64,000 bases of DNA from CAVORB01 sp964395315 (GTDB taxonomy: Bacteria > Pseudomonadota > Gammaproteobacteria > Chromatiales > Chromatiaceae). Below the pieces are notes generated by a model that saw only the letters and a program-made list of their open reading frames with translations, did not search any database and had not been told where the DNA came from. Position numbers and translations under genes: made by a program. Where the stretch lies: assembly GCA_964395315.1 (NCBI GenBank), contig CAYNBI010000004.1, positions 14,942-78,941 of the forward strand. The letters run 5' to 3'. Positions 8,693 through 18,289 of the stretch are shown here, piece by piece (positions within the stretch are counted from its first letter, which is position 1; each line of letters begins with the position of its first letter).

Positions 8693-10485
8693 GTGGCGAA
8701 GAAAACGACGGCGCACCCCCGCGGCGCACGGACCAATCACCCGATAAAGTCCGAGGCCCCACGCGCCTTGACCGGAGACGGAGCCCCCGTGCCCGTCGTC
8801 GGCGTCGGCGCCTCCGCCGGGGGGCTGGAGGCCTTCAAGGGACTGCTGCAACAGGGTGGTCCTGGAGTTCCTGGGGAGCCGCGCGACCGACGTGCCGGTT
8901 CGGATCTTCGGGAGCGGCATCGACGAGCGCGCGGTGGACCGTGCCCGCGCCGGGGTCTACCTGGAGCGGATCTCGGCGGACGTCAGCGCCGAGCGGCTCA
9001 ACCGCTTCATCAGCGAGGTCTCGGGCGGCTACCCGATCAGCAAGACGACCCGCGACCTGTGCGCGTTCGCCCCACAAGACGTGACCCGCGACCCGCCCTC
9101 CTCCAAGCTGGACCTGGTGTGCTGCCGCGATGTCCTGATCTATCTGGGCACCACCCTGCAGCACCGGGTCCTTCAGATCTTCCGCTACTCGCTCAAGCCC
9201 GTCGGCTTCCTCATGCTCGGCAACTCCGGGAGTATCGGCGCCAGCGTCGACCTGTTCCAGCCCGAGCACAAGGAGGGCAGGATCTACGCCAAGCAGACCA
9301 CCGCCACCACCCCGACGTAGGACTTCACGGCCCGTCCCTACCAGGTCGAGAGCCCGCGGCCCGTCGAGGCCCACGCGGCCGCCCCCAGCCCGGAGCCGGA
9401 CTTGCGCAAGGAGGCCGACCGGGTGGTGGTCGTCCGCTCCGGCCCCCCGGGCGTGATCGTCAAGCAGGAGTTGGACGTGCCCGGCTTCCGCGGCAAAACG
9501 GGGCGCCATCTGGACCGGCACCGGGGATCGCCGGCCTCAACCTGCTCAAACTCGTGCGCCAAGAGCTGATGGTCGATCTGCGCAATACCTTCAACCGCGT
9601 CCTCAAGGGAGAGGTCGAGGCGGCCAGGGAGGGGCTAAGCTTGCGCCTCAACGGCCAGGTGCGGCACCTCGACCTACGGGTACTCTCAAGGGCTCCGCCG
9701 CAGAGCGCTGCTTCCTGGTCCCGTTCGAGGAACGGGGCATTCACCCCATCACTCCGGCGCCGGACAAGGATCCCGGCACGCCCAACGGCAAGCAGGCCAG
9801 CGGAGCCGACACGGCGGCGGACGCCCGCATCCGGGAGCTGGTGCAGGAGCTTTCGAACACCCGCGGGTACATGCAGTCCGTCATCGAGGACCAGGAGAGC
9901 ACCAACGAGGAGCTCAGCGCCACCAACAACGACCTCAGGAACCTGCTGGTCAGCGTCAACCCGCCCATCCTCATGCTGGACCAGCGCCTGCACGAGGTGA
10001 TGGACACCATGAGCATGAAGGGCCAGGAGGTGTGCGACAGGCAGGGCAACTCCTACTCGGTGAGCGTGCATCCTTACAAGACGCACGATCACCGCATCGA
10101 CGGGGTGGTGATCACCTTCTTCGAGCACGCCCAGTTCGATCGCCTCTCCCGGCTGGCGACGGTGGTGCGCGACGCCAAAGAAGCGATCGCCGTGCTGGAC
10201 TTCGGCGGGCGCATCCGCGCCTGGAACCCGGCCGCCGAGCGCCTCCACGGCTACAGCGAGCGGGAGGCCATGGCTCTCGGGCTCGAGGCCCTCGTCCCCG
10301 AGGCGGAGACGGACGCCACCCGGTCCCTGCTCGATCGGGCGCGCCGCCGCACCAAGTCCGGCAAGGAGCTGGGGGTGTGGCTCACCATCTCCCTGCTGGT
10401 CGACCAGACGGGAGCGCCCAAGGCCCTGTCGACCATTGATCTGCCCGTCCAGCCGGCGCCGGAACAAGGCCCATCCGAGCTATGA
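8693..10485 (+). pseudogene. CheB/CheR-PAS hybrid chemosensory protein, deleted and frameshifted
   Basis: Reading starts at 8693 with a CheB methylesterase N-terminus (VPVVGVGASAGGLEAFKGLL, including the catalytic Ser region). Near 8850 it jumps frame into the CheR methyltransferase C-terminal half (PVRIFGSGIDERAVDRARAG, LDLVCCRDVLIYLG, LMLGNSGSIG), which hits a stop at 9318-9320. Homology resumes in other frames: LNLLKLVRQELMVDLR, then a coiled-coil linker (ESTNEELSATNNDLRNLLVS) and a PAS domain (RIRAWNPAAERLHGYSEREAMALG) to 10485. Most of CheB, the CheR N-terminal domain and part of the coiled coil are missing, with at least three frame changes. The last 214 codons (from ATG 9841) are open and could still be translated as a short PAS protein coupled to the next kinase. 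Confidence 0.82.
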
Positions 10486-13400
10486 CCGGGGACACATCCC
10501 TCCCCTGCGTAACCAGCGACTTCGCCCGCAAGGCCCTGGACGCCTCCCTCAACGGGCTTTACGTCCACGACATCAGGACGGGCGCCAACACCTTCATCAA
10601 CGCCCAGTACACCCGCCTGACCGGCTACGAACTCGCGCGGCTGCGAGCGATGGCGGGCGGGGAGTTCTCCTCCCTCTTCCATCCCGGGGACCAGCCCCGG
10701 ATCCTCGCCCACCTGGAGGCGATGCGGCGGGCGGCGGATGGCGAGGTCCTGGAGGTGGAATACCGCTTCCGCCGCGCCGACGGAGCCTGGATCTGGTGCC
10801 TGTCCCGGGACACGGTGTGCGAGCGCGACCCGGACGGCTCGGTGCGCACCATCATCGGCACCTTTCTCGACATCAGCGCCCGCAAGGCGGCGGAGGAGAG
10901 CCTGCACCGCAGCGAATCCAGCGCCCGCCGCCACCTGCAGGAGATCGAGCTGATCTACGACAGCGCACCCATCGGCCTTTGCGTCCTCGACCTGGATCTG
11001 CGCTACGTACGCATCAACGAGCGCCTGGCGGAGATCAACGGCATCGCCGCCGCCGATCACATCGGCCGTACGGTGCGCGAGGTCCTGCCCGAACTGGCGA
11101 AGGAACTGGAACCCGGCCTGCGGCGGGTCATCGACACCGGCCAGGCGGCGCTCGACATCGAGGTCAGCGGCGAGACGCCCGCCCAGCCGGGCGTACGGCG
11201 CTCCTGGGTCGAGAGCTGGCTGCCCCTGCGGGACGAGAGCGGGACGGTCCTCGGCATCAACATCGTTGCGCGGGAAGTCACCGAGGAACGCGCCGCCCGG
11301 GAGGCCCTGGCCGCGAGCCGCGAGCGCTATCGCCTTGTGGCCGACTACACCTACGACTGGGAGAACTGGGTGGGACCCGACGGGACCTTGCTGTGGGTGT
11401 CCCCTTCCTGCGAGCGCAACACCGGACACCCCCCGGAGGCCTTCCTCGCCGACCCGGGTTTGCTCGAGCGCATCGCCCACCCTGAGGACCGGCCCGCGCT
11501 GCGCCGCCACTTGAAGGAGAGCCTGCGCCAGCCCGAGTCCATCCGCCTGTGCTTTCGGATCCGGCGCGCGGACGGGGAGATGCGCTGGATGGAGCACATC
11601 TGCCAGCCGGTGTACCGGGCGGACGGGGCCTTCGCCGGGCGCCGCAGCAGCACCCGCGACGTCACCGAGACCCTGGAGACCCAGTGGGCCCTCCAGCGAC
11701 GGGAACGAGAGGTTGCGACCCTGGCGGACAACTCCCCCGACATCGTCGCACGCTTCGACCGCGCCCTGCGTCACCTCTACGTCAACGCCGCCGTCGAGCG
11801 GGCCACGGGCCGCACGCCCGCCGACTTCCTGGGCAAGACCAACGAGGAGCTGGGCATGCCCGCCGAGCTCTGCGCGCTCTGGAGCCGCACCCTACGCGAG
11901 GTGTTCGACACGGGGGAGATCCGGAGCTTGGAGTTTGCCTTCCCGACCCCCGACGGGGAGCGATTCTTCAGCCTGCGCGCGGTCCCCGAGCGCGGACCGG
12001 ACGGTAAGGTGGAGACCGTGCTCTCCGCCACCCGTGACGAGACCGAGCGCCGGCAGGCCGAGGCCCGCGCGCGAACCCTGGCGAAGGTGGTGGAGACCTC
12101 CGCAGACTTTATCGGCCTCGCCGCGCTGGACGGGCGGGCGATCTACCTCAACCGCGCCGGCCAGGCCCTGGTGGGACTGGAGGACGACGAGGCAGTCGCC
12201 GGGACCCGCATCGAGGACTACCTGTTCGAGGAGGACCTGCCCATGGTGAGGGGTACGGTCATGCCTACCGTGATGGATCAGGGCCGGTGGGCAGGGGACT
12301 TCCGCTTCCGCCACTTCCGCACCGGCGAGCCGATCGACGTGCATTGGGACGTGGTGCGCGTCGACGACCCGGAGACCGGCCAGCCGGTGCAGCTCGCCAC
12401 CGTGACCCGGGACATCCGGATCGAGAAGAAGGCCGCAGCGGCCCTGGAAGAGGCAAACCGGCGCAAGGATGAGTTCCTGGCTATCCTCGGCCACGAGCTG
12501 CGCAACCCCATGGCGCCGATCCGCAATGCGGTGGATATCCTCCAGCTGCTGAAGAAGGAGCAGGACCCGCGCATCGCCTGGGCCCTGGCGGTGCTCGATC
12601 GCCAGGCCGCGCACATGAGCCGGCTCCTCGACGACCTGCTCGACGTCGCGCGCATCGTCCGCGGCAGGCTCACCCTTGAGCGCCGTCCGGTTGAGCTGCG
12701 CGCGGTCGTGCAGCAGTCAGTGGACGGGGTGCGCCCCTCGATGACCGAGCGCCGCCATCGACTCACGGTGGATCTGCCGGCACCCGACGTCCTGGTGGAC
12801 GCGGACCCGGTGCGTCTCTCCCAGATCCTGCTCAACCTGCTCCTGAACGCGGCCAACTATACGCAGGACGGGGGGGAGATCCGGGTAACGACCCTCGTGA
12901 CCGAGCCGGAGGTGATGGTATCGGTGCGGGACAACGGACCGGGTATCCCCCCGGAGCGCTTGGAGGCCCTGTTCGACCCCTTCACCCAGGGCGAGCGCCG
13001 GCACCAGGCATCCTCCGGCGGTGTAGGCCTTGGGCTCACCATCTCCCGGCGCCTGGCCGAGCTGCACGGGGGGCGGCTGGAGGCCGCCAGCGACTGGCCG
13101 CGGCCAGGCTCCGAGTTCCGGCTCCGCCTGCCGCGCCTGACTGGCCCCGTGCCGGCCTCCCCCGCGGACGCCGCCCGCGCCGGCCCCCAAGCCAGCGCCC
13201 TGAGCGTGCTGGTGGTGGACGACAACCCGGACGTGGCCGGGGCGCTGGCCATGCTGCTGGAGGTGCTCGGGCACCGGGTGCGCACTGCCGGGTCGGGCGC
13301 CGAGGCCCTGGATCTGATCGAGCGTGCGTGCCCGCGGGTCGCGTTGCTCGACATCGGCCTGCCGGACATGGACGGCCTGGAGCTCGCCCGCCGCGTGCGC

Positions 13401-13559
13401 GAACGCTGCCCGGACCGGGACCGCCTGCTGCTGGTGGCGGTGAGCGGCTACGGCCACGAAGAGGCCCGCACCCGCTCCCTCGCCGCCGGGTTCGACCAGC
13501 ACCTCGCCAAACCCATCGACCGCCGCACCCTCCAGGCCCTCCTCGCCAGCGTGCACTGA
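10482..13559 (+). CDS. Hybrid sensor histidine kinase with multiple PAS domains and a C-terminal receiver
   Basis: 1025 aa. The ATG at 10482 overlaps the stop of the upstream PAS remnant (ATGA). There are five PAS/PAC-like units in tandem (first around residues 10-140, last ending near 650; PAC ends such as GTFLDISARKAAEE and ATRDETERRQAE are visible). The HisKA helix has His671 in LAILGHELRNPMAPI. The HATPase has LLNLLLNAANYT, VRDNGPGIPPE and GVGLGLTISRRLAELHGG. The C-terminal receiver has VVDDNPDVAG, phosphoacceptor Asp957 in LLDIGLPDMDG, and HLAKPID. No transmembrane segment is seen, so it is cytosolic. The receiver implies a phosphorelay, but no histidine-phosphotransfer protein or output regulator is adjacent. 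It is intact although both flanks are pseudogenes. Confidence 0.92.
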   Translation: MTGDTSLPCVTSDFARKALDASLNGLYVHDIRTGANTFINAQYTRLTGYELARLRAMAGGEFSSLFHPGDQPRILAHLEAMRRAADGEVLEVEYRFRRADGAWIWCLSRDTVCERDPDGSVRTIIGTFLDISARKAAEESLHRSESSARRHLQEIELIYDSAPIGLCVLDLDLRYVRINERLAEINGIAAADHIGRTVREVLPELAKELEPGLRRVIDTGQAALDIEVSGETPAQPGVRRSWVESWLPLRDESGTVLGINIVAREVTEERAAREALAASRERYRLVADYTYDWENWVGPDGTLLWVSPSCERNTGHPPEAFLADPGLLERIAHPEDRPALRRHLKESLRQPESIRLCFRIRRADGEMRWMEHICQPVYRADGAFAGRRSSTRDVTETLETQWALQRREREVATLADNSPDIVARFDRALRHLYVNAAVERATGRTPADFLGKTNEELGMPAELCALWSRTLREVFDTGEIRSLEFAFPTPDGERFFSLRAVPERGPDGKVETVLSATRDETERRQAEARARTLAKVVETSADFIGLAALDGRAIYLNRAGQALVGLEDDEAVAGTRIEDYLFEEDLPMVRGTVMPTVMDQGRWAGDFRFRHFRTGEPIDVHWDVVRVDDPETGQPVQLATVTRDIRIEKKAAAALEEANRRKDEFLAILGHELRNPMAPIRNAVDILQLLKKEQDPRIAWALAVLDRQAAHMSRLLDDLLDVARIVRGRLTLERRPVELRAVVQQSVDGVRPSMTERRHRLTVDLPAPDVLVDADPVRLSQILLNLLLNAANYTQDGGEIRVTTLVTEPEVMVSVRDNGPGIPPERLEALFDPFTQGERRHQASSGGVGLGLTISRRLAELHGGRLEAASDWPRPGSEFRLRLPRLTGPVPASPADAARAGPQASALSVLVVDDNPDVAGALAMLLEVLGHRVRTAGSGAEALDLIERACPRVALLDIGLPDMDGLELARRVRERCPDRDRLLLVAVSGYGHEEARTRSLAAGFDQHLAKPIDRRTLQALLASVH

Positions 13560-13876
13560 AGTCCCAGGGGTACAAGCCCCACCGAAAGCGACGAAGGCCG
13601 CGGCCAGGGTGGGCGAGGCGGCCCTGGAGGAGGTCGAGGACGATCAGGGGCCGCCGGGCCACTGCTGCGCATGGCCCCACGACCTGCACGCGGGCCGTGC
13701 CGACGGCCGCGGGCACCACCGGATCGACCTGGCCAGGCATGACGCGGCTGGCCGGCTGACACACCCCGGAGGCGGATCTCGCCCAGGCCGGCTACCGGGC
13801 CGCTGTTCGACTGCCGAAGACCCCGGAACGGAACTTGCCGCACAGCGTTCACAGAACGGTTGCCGAGCGGGTTCCA

Positions 13877-14357
13877 ATGGGCGCACTGCGCATCACGATC
13901 GTCGGAGGGACCGGTTTCGTACGCCGGCACCTCAGGGATCGCCTGCTCCGCGCCGGGCACTGGCTGAAGCTGGTCGCGCGCCACGTCGCCGAGGCGGCTG
14001 CTTCGATGGGGATCGGCCGTCTGATCCATATCTCCGCCCTGGGCGTATCCGAGGACGCTCCCTCCGCCGCCGACCGCTCGAAGGCGCCCGGGGAGCGGGC
14101 CGTGAGCGCCGTCTTCCCGAAGGGCGTGGTTCTGAGGCCGAGCCTGATGTTCGGCGAGGACGATCACTTCCTCAGCCGCATCGCCGCCATGCCCCGCCAA
14201 TCGCCGGTGATCCCCCTGATCGGTGCCGGGACCAGGGTACAGCCGACGCACGTCGACAGCCTGGGGGAGGGCATCGCCCGCATCCCGGACCACCAAAGCG
14301 ACGCGGCGCCCTCTACCAGGTCGCCGGGCCGGAGGCGTCCACGTTGGAGGGACTGGT
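13877..14357 (+). pseudogene. NAD(P)-binding epimerase/NDUFA9-like gene remnant
   Basis: From ATG 13877: ITIVGGTGFVRRHLRDRLL (Rossmann GxxGxxG), LKLVARH, then directly GIGRLIHISALGVSED, VVLRPSLMFGEDDHFLSR and VIPLIGAGTRVQPTHVDSLGEGIAR. This matches the complex I NDUFA9-like/NAD(P)-binding family. About 40-60 residues between the second beta strand and the GIGRLIHISA strand are deleted, and near 14300 the homologous reading (LYQVAGPEASTLEGLV) switches frame. It then runs in frame into an unrelated PAS sequence at about 14358. It is deleted, frameshifted and chimeric, so non-functional. Confidence 0.78.
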
Positions 14358-15016
14358 GCGCGAGCCGGTGGTGACTTTGGACAAACACCTGCGGGTGCGG
14401 AGCGCCAACCGCTCTTTCTACCGGACGTTCCGGGTGTCGCCGCAGGAGACCGAGGAACGGCTCCTCTATGAACTCGGCAACCGGCAGTGGGACATCCCCC
14501 CGCCTGCGCACCCTGCTCGAAGAGTCCCTGCCCGCGAACGTCTCGTTCGACGACTTCCAGGTCGAGCATGACTTTCCCTACATCGGGCGCAAGGTCATGC
14601 TGCTGAACTTCCGCCACCTCCGGCAGGCGGGGGCCGAGCTGATTCTCCTGACGATCGAGGACGTGACCGAGCGGCGGCGGGTCGAGGCGAAACGCCATGC
14701 CATTGAGACCCGCTTCACGTCCCCGGCGAAGAACATCCGGGGCCACTCCATCTTGACCCTCAATCCCGACGGCCGGGTCACCAGCTGGAACGTCGCCGCC
14801 GGGCAGATCCTGGGCTACACCGAGACCGAGGCGACCGGGCAACACTTCTCGTTCATCTTCACCACCGCAGCAAGACGAGAATCAGAGCGGCCTTTGTCGG
14901 ACCTCCGGTTGCTGTTCTTGTGCTCCAGTGGGATGAGCTTCCAATCCCGCCGCCGGACCGATTCCTGCGGCGTAGACCTGGTGCTCGCTCCCACCACGGC
15001 CCGGGACCGCTGTTGA
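14358..15016 (+). pseudogene. PAS-domain fragment of a CheB/CheR-PAS hybrid
   Basis: This begins with REPVVTLDKHLRVRSANRSF and VSPQETEERLLYELGNRQWD. It changes frame near 14500 and continues SLPANVSFDDFQVEHDFPYI, then LILLTIEDVTERRRVEAKRH, and a second PAS start (SILTLNPDGRVTSWNVAAG). Homology ends near 14870. The wording (YELGNxQWDIP, FEVEHDFP, ILLxIEDVTER) is the PAS segment typically found downstream of CheR in CheB/CheR hybrid proteins, so this may be a displaced shard of the same kind of gene as at 8693-10485. There is no kinase domain and no own start. Confidence 0.75.
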
Positions 15017-15136
15017 AAGAAGGGCCTTACTCGTCACAGTCGCACGGACGTCCACTTCTCGTACCGATCGCCTGCTGACTCTCACCACAGGCAGTGCCAG
15101 CATACGTGAACCTGCCGCTCGGCCACCTGGAAGCAG

Positions 15137-15400
15137 AACGAGCCAAGCGCCCTGCCCCTCGCGGCACGGGACGCGATCACCGACCGGTCCAATCTGGTCG
15201 TGGCCGGTAGCGCGTCGCTATGGGAGTGCGCGATCAAGGCATCGATCGGCAAGCTCGATCCAGCGTATGACTTCATTGATTCGGTCCCGGAGACGGCATA
15301 CGAGGTGTTGCCCACTCGTATCCCGCACCTCCACATCTATCGCACCCTTCCGATGCACGATCGCAGGCGTCTCCCCTTGCTGACTCGTGGCGCATCCAGC
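15137..15400 (+). pseudogene. PIN-domain (VapC-like) ribonuclease toxin fragment
   Basis: Reading from about 15137: LPLAARDAITDRSNLVVAGS, ASLWECAIKASIGKLD, ETAYEVLPTRIPHLHIYRTL and PMHDR. The S-x-x-S-x-WE-x-AIK-x-x-x-GKL motif and the LP-x-H-D region are those of the second half of VapC-type PIN nucleases. The first 30-40 residues (DT-H-A-LLW with the first catalytic Asp) and the final DRLLVAQA helix are missing. No antitoxin-like gene is adjacent. It is a decayed toxin remnant, most likely inactive. Confidence 0.7.
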
Positions 15401-15439
15401 GGGTGTGGGCGATGTCCCTCGGCTTGCACTCCGGGCGTG

Positions 15440-16672
15440 TCAGTCGAAGGTCTCGTCGCCGGTAGGCTCGTAGCGCTGGACCTGGTTCATGTCGTGGCGC
15501 AGCTGCGAGAGCTCCCAATACATGCGTCTGCGGGCACGGCTCTGGTTCCCGAGAGGGCGGTGCTCGGCGATGCAGTGCCAGGGGTTGTAGGACAGCCGCC
15601 GGGCGAAGGCGATCTGCCCCGGCGAGGCGAAACGCTGGCGGGGGATGTGCAGCGTGGCTGCTGAGATCCTCGGGGAGAGCCGCTCGGGCCATAGCACGCC
15701 TGCGTTCTCGATCGGCATGCGGTGCGGGTCCGTCTGGCGCTGGATACGGAAGTCCAGGTCCACGTCGCCATGGTCCAGCGCGGCAATCATGGCGTCGCGC
15801 AGATAGTCATCCGGGGGACGCCGCGGCAGGCGCGGGATCGGCGTCCTCTTCTTGGTCGTCGGCCACACGGAGTATTGCATGGCCTGGCCCTCTCCGAGCA
15901 GGTAGGGTACGCAGCTGAAGTAGGGCGCCTCGAAGGGGCTGGACTGGGTCTTGGTCCACAGGCCCTGCATGATGCCGTCCAGGATGTGGGGGTTACGGAA
16001 GTTGAGGAAGTGGAAGATCGCCGCGTTCTTGAGGCTCCACTTTTGCAGGTGGGCATTCTCGCGGGTGTTTGGGGTGACGAAGGTCGGGGTCGAGACGCCG
16101 AAGAAGTCCTGGGTGAAGCGCTCGTCGTCCGAGAGCTTGGGGCCCGGAACGCCCATCAGCTTGATGCTGATGCTCATGAAGCCGACATCATCGATGTCCG
16201 GGGTGACGTAGGGCCCTGGGCCGGAGAAGCGCACCCAGGCGCGGTAGGTGTGCGGTTCGGCGAAGATGCCGTGGCGAAGCTCCGGCGGCAGGCCGTCGTG
16301 GACCACGAATGTGGCGCGGACCATGCCGTGGGTCTTGGTGTTTCCGCCGCGCTCGAAGCCTCCGGGCTTCCATAGGCCCTTCATCTGCGCGGTGAAGGTG
16401 TCGATGATCGACTGAAGCCAGACCTCCTCGTTGGGGATTGGGCGCTCCTCGGCCAAGGCGAGCCCCTCGTCCTTGCGCCGCAGGTTGATGAGCCAGGTGA
16501 CCAGGCGAGCAACGGGGTCGCGTAAGGTGGCGTCGAAGGCGGGGCGGATGAAGGGGTCGATGCGCCGCTCCAACTGGGTGGCCTTCAACAGACCGTCGGC
16601 AATGAAGTCCAGTAGGGCATTGCCCGTGTTGGCCGGCGGCACCGGCCGACTGCGGTTGGAGTCGATGGGCAT
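15440..16672 (-). CDS. Catalase-family haem protein (catalase-related peroxidase/hydroperoxide enzyme)
   Basis: 410 aa. ATG 16672 is preceded by GGAGGTGA that embeds the DyP stop codon. Homology is to the catalase fold: NTKTHGMVRATFVVHDGLPP carries the distal-His region, YRAWVRFSGPGP and DVGFMSISIKLMGVPG follow, and the C-terminal FARRLSYNPWHCIAEHRPLG with R-x-x-MYWELSQLRHD corresponds to the proximal haem-ligand helix region with Tyr. It lacks the long loops of true catalases and has about 100 unusual N-terminal residues. Such shortened catalase relatives include allene-oxide-synthase-like enzymes that act on fatty-acid hydroperoxides, though substrate cannot be told here. It is the last gene of the minus-strand oxidative cluster and probably co-translated with the peroxidase upstream. 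No signal peptide. Confidence 0.82.
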   Translation of the reverse strand: MPIDSNRSRPVPPANTGNALLDFIADGLLKATQLERRIDPFIRPAFDATLRDPVARLVTWLINLRRKDEGLALAEERPIPNEEVWLQSIIDTFTAQMKGLWKPGGFERGGNTKTHGMVRATFVVHDGLPPELRHGIFAEPHTYRAWVRFSGPGPYVTPDIDDVGFMSISIKLMGVPGPKLSDDERFTQDFFGVSTPTFVTPNTRENAHLQKWSLKNAAIFHFLNFRNPHILDGIMQGLWTKTQSSPFEAPYFSCVPYLLGEGQAMQYSVWPTTKKRTPIPRLPRRPPDDYLRDAMIAALDHGDVDLDFRIQRQTDPHRMPIENAGVLWPERLSPRISAATLHIPRQRFASPGQIAFARRLSYNPWHCIAEHRPLGNQSRARRRMYWELSQLRHDMNQVQRYEPTGDETFD

Positions 16673-16676
16673 CGCA

Positions 16677-18161
16677 TCACCTCCGTGGCGTCTGACGGGC
16701 CAGGTACCGAATGGCGCGGATGCCTGGCAGGAAAAAATAGGCCCCGCCGCGAACCTGGACGAAGCGCGGCAGGCCGCAGAGACGCCGGTCTGGCCCGTCC
16801 CGGCGGGGGATCGAGAAGCAGCTCACCGCCTCGCCGTCCGGGTCCGGCATTCGGTGGCCGAGCAGCGGATCGGTCTCGCCGTGAAGGCCGGCAAACCGCG
16901 AGCCCATGATCCAGGCGTTTTGCACGAACTCGAACTGTCGACCGATGTTGGCCGCGAGGCAGATGAAGTGCAGGCCCGCATCCGCAGCGCGCTGTGGCTC
17001 CGCCAGCACCTCCTCCGGGGACAGGTGGTGTCCGTAGGCGCGTCCGCGGCGCAAGAGCCGGTGGAATCGGGTTGAGGCGATCAGGTCCAGCTCCCGGGCG
17101 TCGGCGTCGAAACCGAAGAACCGGATCACGCGTGAGAAGAGCCCCCGGGTGCCGGCGGGATAGTCCCCGTTGCGGGGGTTGGTGCGGCGGATATGGGCGC
17201 CGATCGGACAGTGCACGCCCTGGGGATCCTGATCGTAGTCGAAGGCGTTGGGCCCGTCGCTGGACGGGATCAGGGGCGCCCCATCCAGGGTCCGGCCGAC
17301 CATCTTCTCCGCCGTCTGGCGGGCGACGTTGGGGTCCGCGTCCGCATGCTCGCTCAACCAGCGCCAGAACCCAGGCACGTCCTGGCGCAGCTGGCGCAGC
17401 ACAAGGTAGCTGCCATTGCGGCCCAGATCGGCCATGTTCGGCTGGTCTTCCGCGCGCGCGAGCAGCTGGTCGGGGTCGAGAGCCGGATCCAGGAGGGGAC
17501 GGCCGGTGTAGAGGCCGTACTCGTTGGGGTAGCCCAGCAGGAACTCGCCCAGGCAGGTCAGGTTGCGGTAGCCCAGTTGATCCCGATCCTCCACCGGTCG
17601 GCGCCGGTCCCAGTCCACCTCGGGCTGGGAGAGGCCGTCGCGAAAGCCGAAGGGCTCGCGGCCTTCCCGGTCCGCGGTCTCCAACGTCTGCAGCAGCTCG
17701 AAGCCGGGGGACCAGCGGTGCTCGAGCTCCCGTCGCCAGTCCGCGAGGCGCCCGGGCAGTGCATAAAGCAGGAGCAGGACGTGGGGCTGCCTATCCCCGC
17801 TGCCCCAGATCCAGCCGGAGGGGTGGCTGTCCGCCTGGTCGCCCAAGCGGCGGGAGCGGTCCTCGTCCCCGGCGATGCCGTCGAGAAACTCCTCGGCAAA
17901 ACCATGCAAAAGTACCTCGTCGAGCCCCAGGGCTGCGAGTCCCGGCGCACTCACCGCCAGCTGCAGGACCGTCTCCGGTGGTGGGTCCGCGGGCTCGGCG
18001 GTCGCCACCGGCGCCCCGGCAAGGAAGGCGCGCGCCGCCGCGGCCTCCTTCACCCGCAGCAGCAGGAAGCAAGCCTCCGTGTGATGGCCATAGCCGTAAC
18101 GCAGCAGTCCCTGCACGTCGCCCAGGTCGACCGGGACTTTGTTGGGGCTGTCTTCGCTCAT
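16677..18161 (-). CDS. DyP-type haem peroxidase
   Basis: 494 aa from ATG 18161. The diagnostic GxxDG motif is present as PFGFRDGLSQP, with the distal catalytic Asp. The proximal region HCPIGAHIRRTNPR carries the haem-ligand His and the catalytic Arg is in the following segment. The C-terminus (LHFICLAANIGRQFEFVQNAW) is typical of the longer DyP classes C/D. The protein uses H2O2 or organic hydroperoxides to oxidise bulky substrates. No secretion signal is evident, so cytosolic or membrane-associated action is likely. Four bases separate it from the catalase-like gene downstream, and 128 bases from the unknown gene upstream, where I see no strong ribosome site. Haem enzymes adjacent in one transcript suggest a shared peroxide-dependent function. 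Confidence 0.92.
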   Translation of the reverse strand: MSEDSPNKVPVDLGDVQGLLRYGYGHHTEACFLLLRVKEAAAARAFLAGAPVATAEPADPPPETVLQLAVSAPGLAALGLDEVLLHGFAEEFLDGIAGDEDRSRRLGDQADSHPSGWIWGSGDRQPHVLLLLYALPGRLADWRRELEHRWSPGFELLQTLETADREGREPFGFRDGLSQPEVDWDRRRPVEDRDQLGYRNLTCLGEFLLGYPNEYGLYTGRPLLDPALDPDQLLARAEDQPNMADLGRNGSYLVLRQLRQDVPGFWRWLSEHADADPNVARQTAEKMVGRTLDGAPLIPSSDGPNAFDYDQDPQGVHCPIGAHIRRTNPRNGDYPAGTRGLFSRVIRFFGFDADARELDLIASTRFHRLLRRGRAYGHHLSPEEVLAEPQRAADAGLHFICLAANIGRQFEFVQNAWIMGSRFAGLHGETDPLLGHRMPDPDGEAVSCFSIPRRDGPDRRLCGLPRFVQVRGGAYFFLPGIRAIRYLARQTPRR

Positions 18162-18289
18162 GGCAATTGATTGTCAATGGTACGCACGGCGGGCCCCACG
18201 GACGTGCGGTTGGTCCGCCATGCGGGCCGAGCGCCCCCGATCCATTTGCGTTCGTACGCACTCATTCGTGGACACTCTTCGATCCGGAG

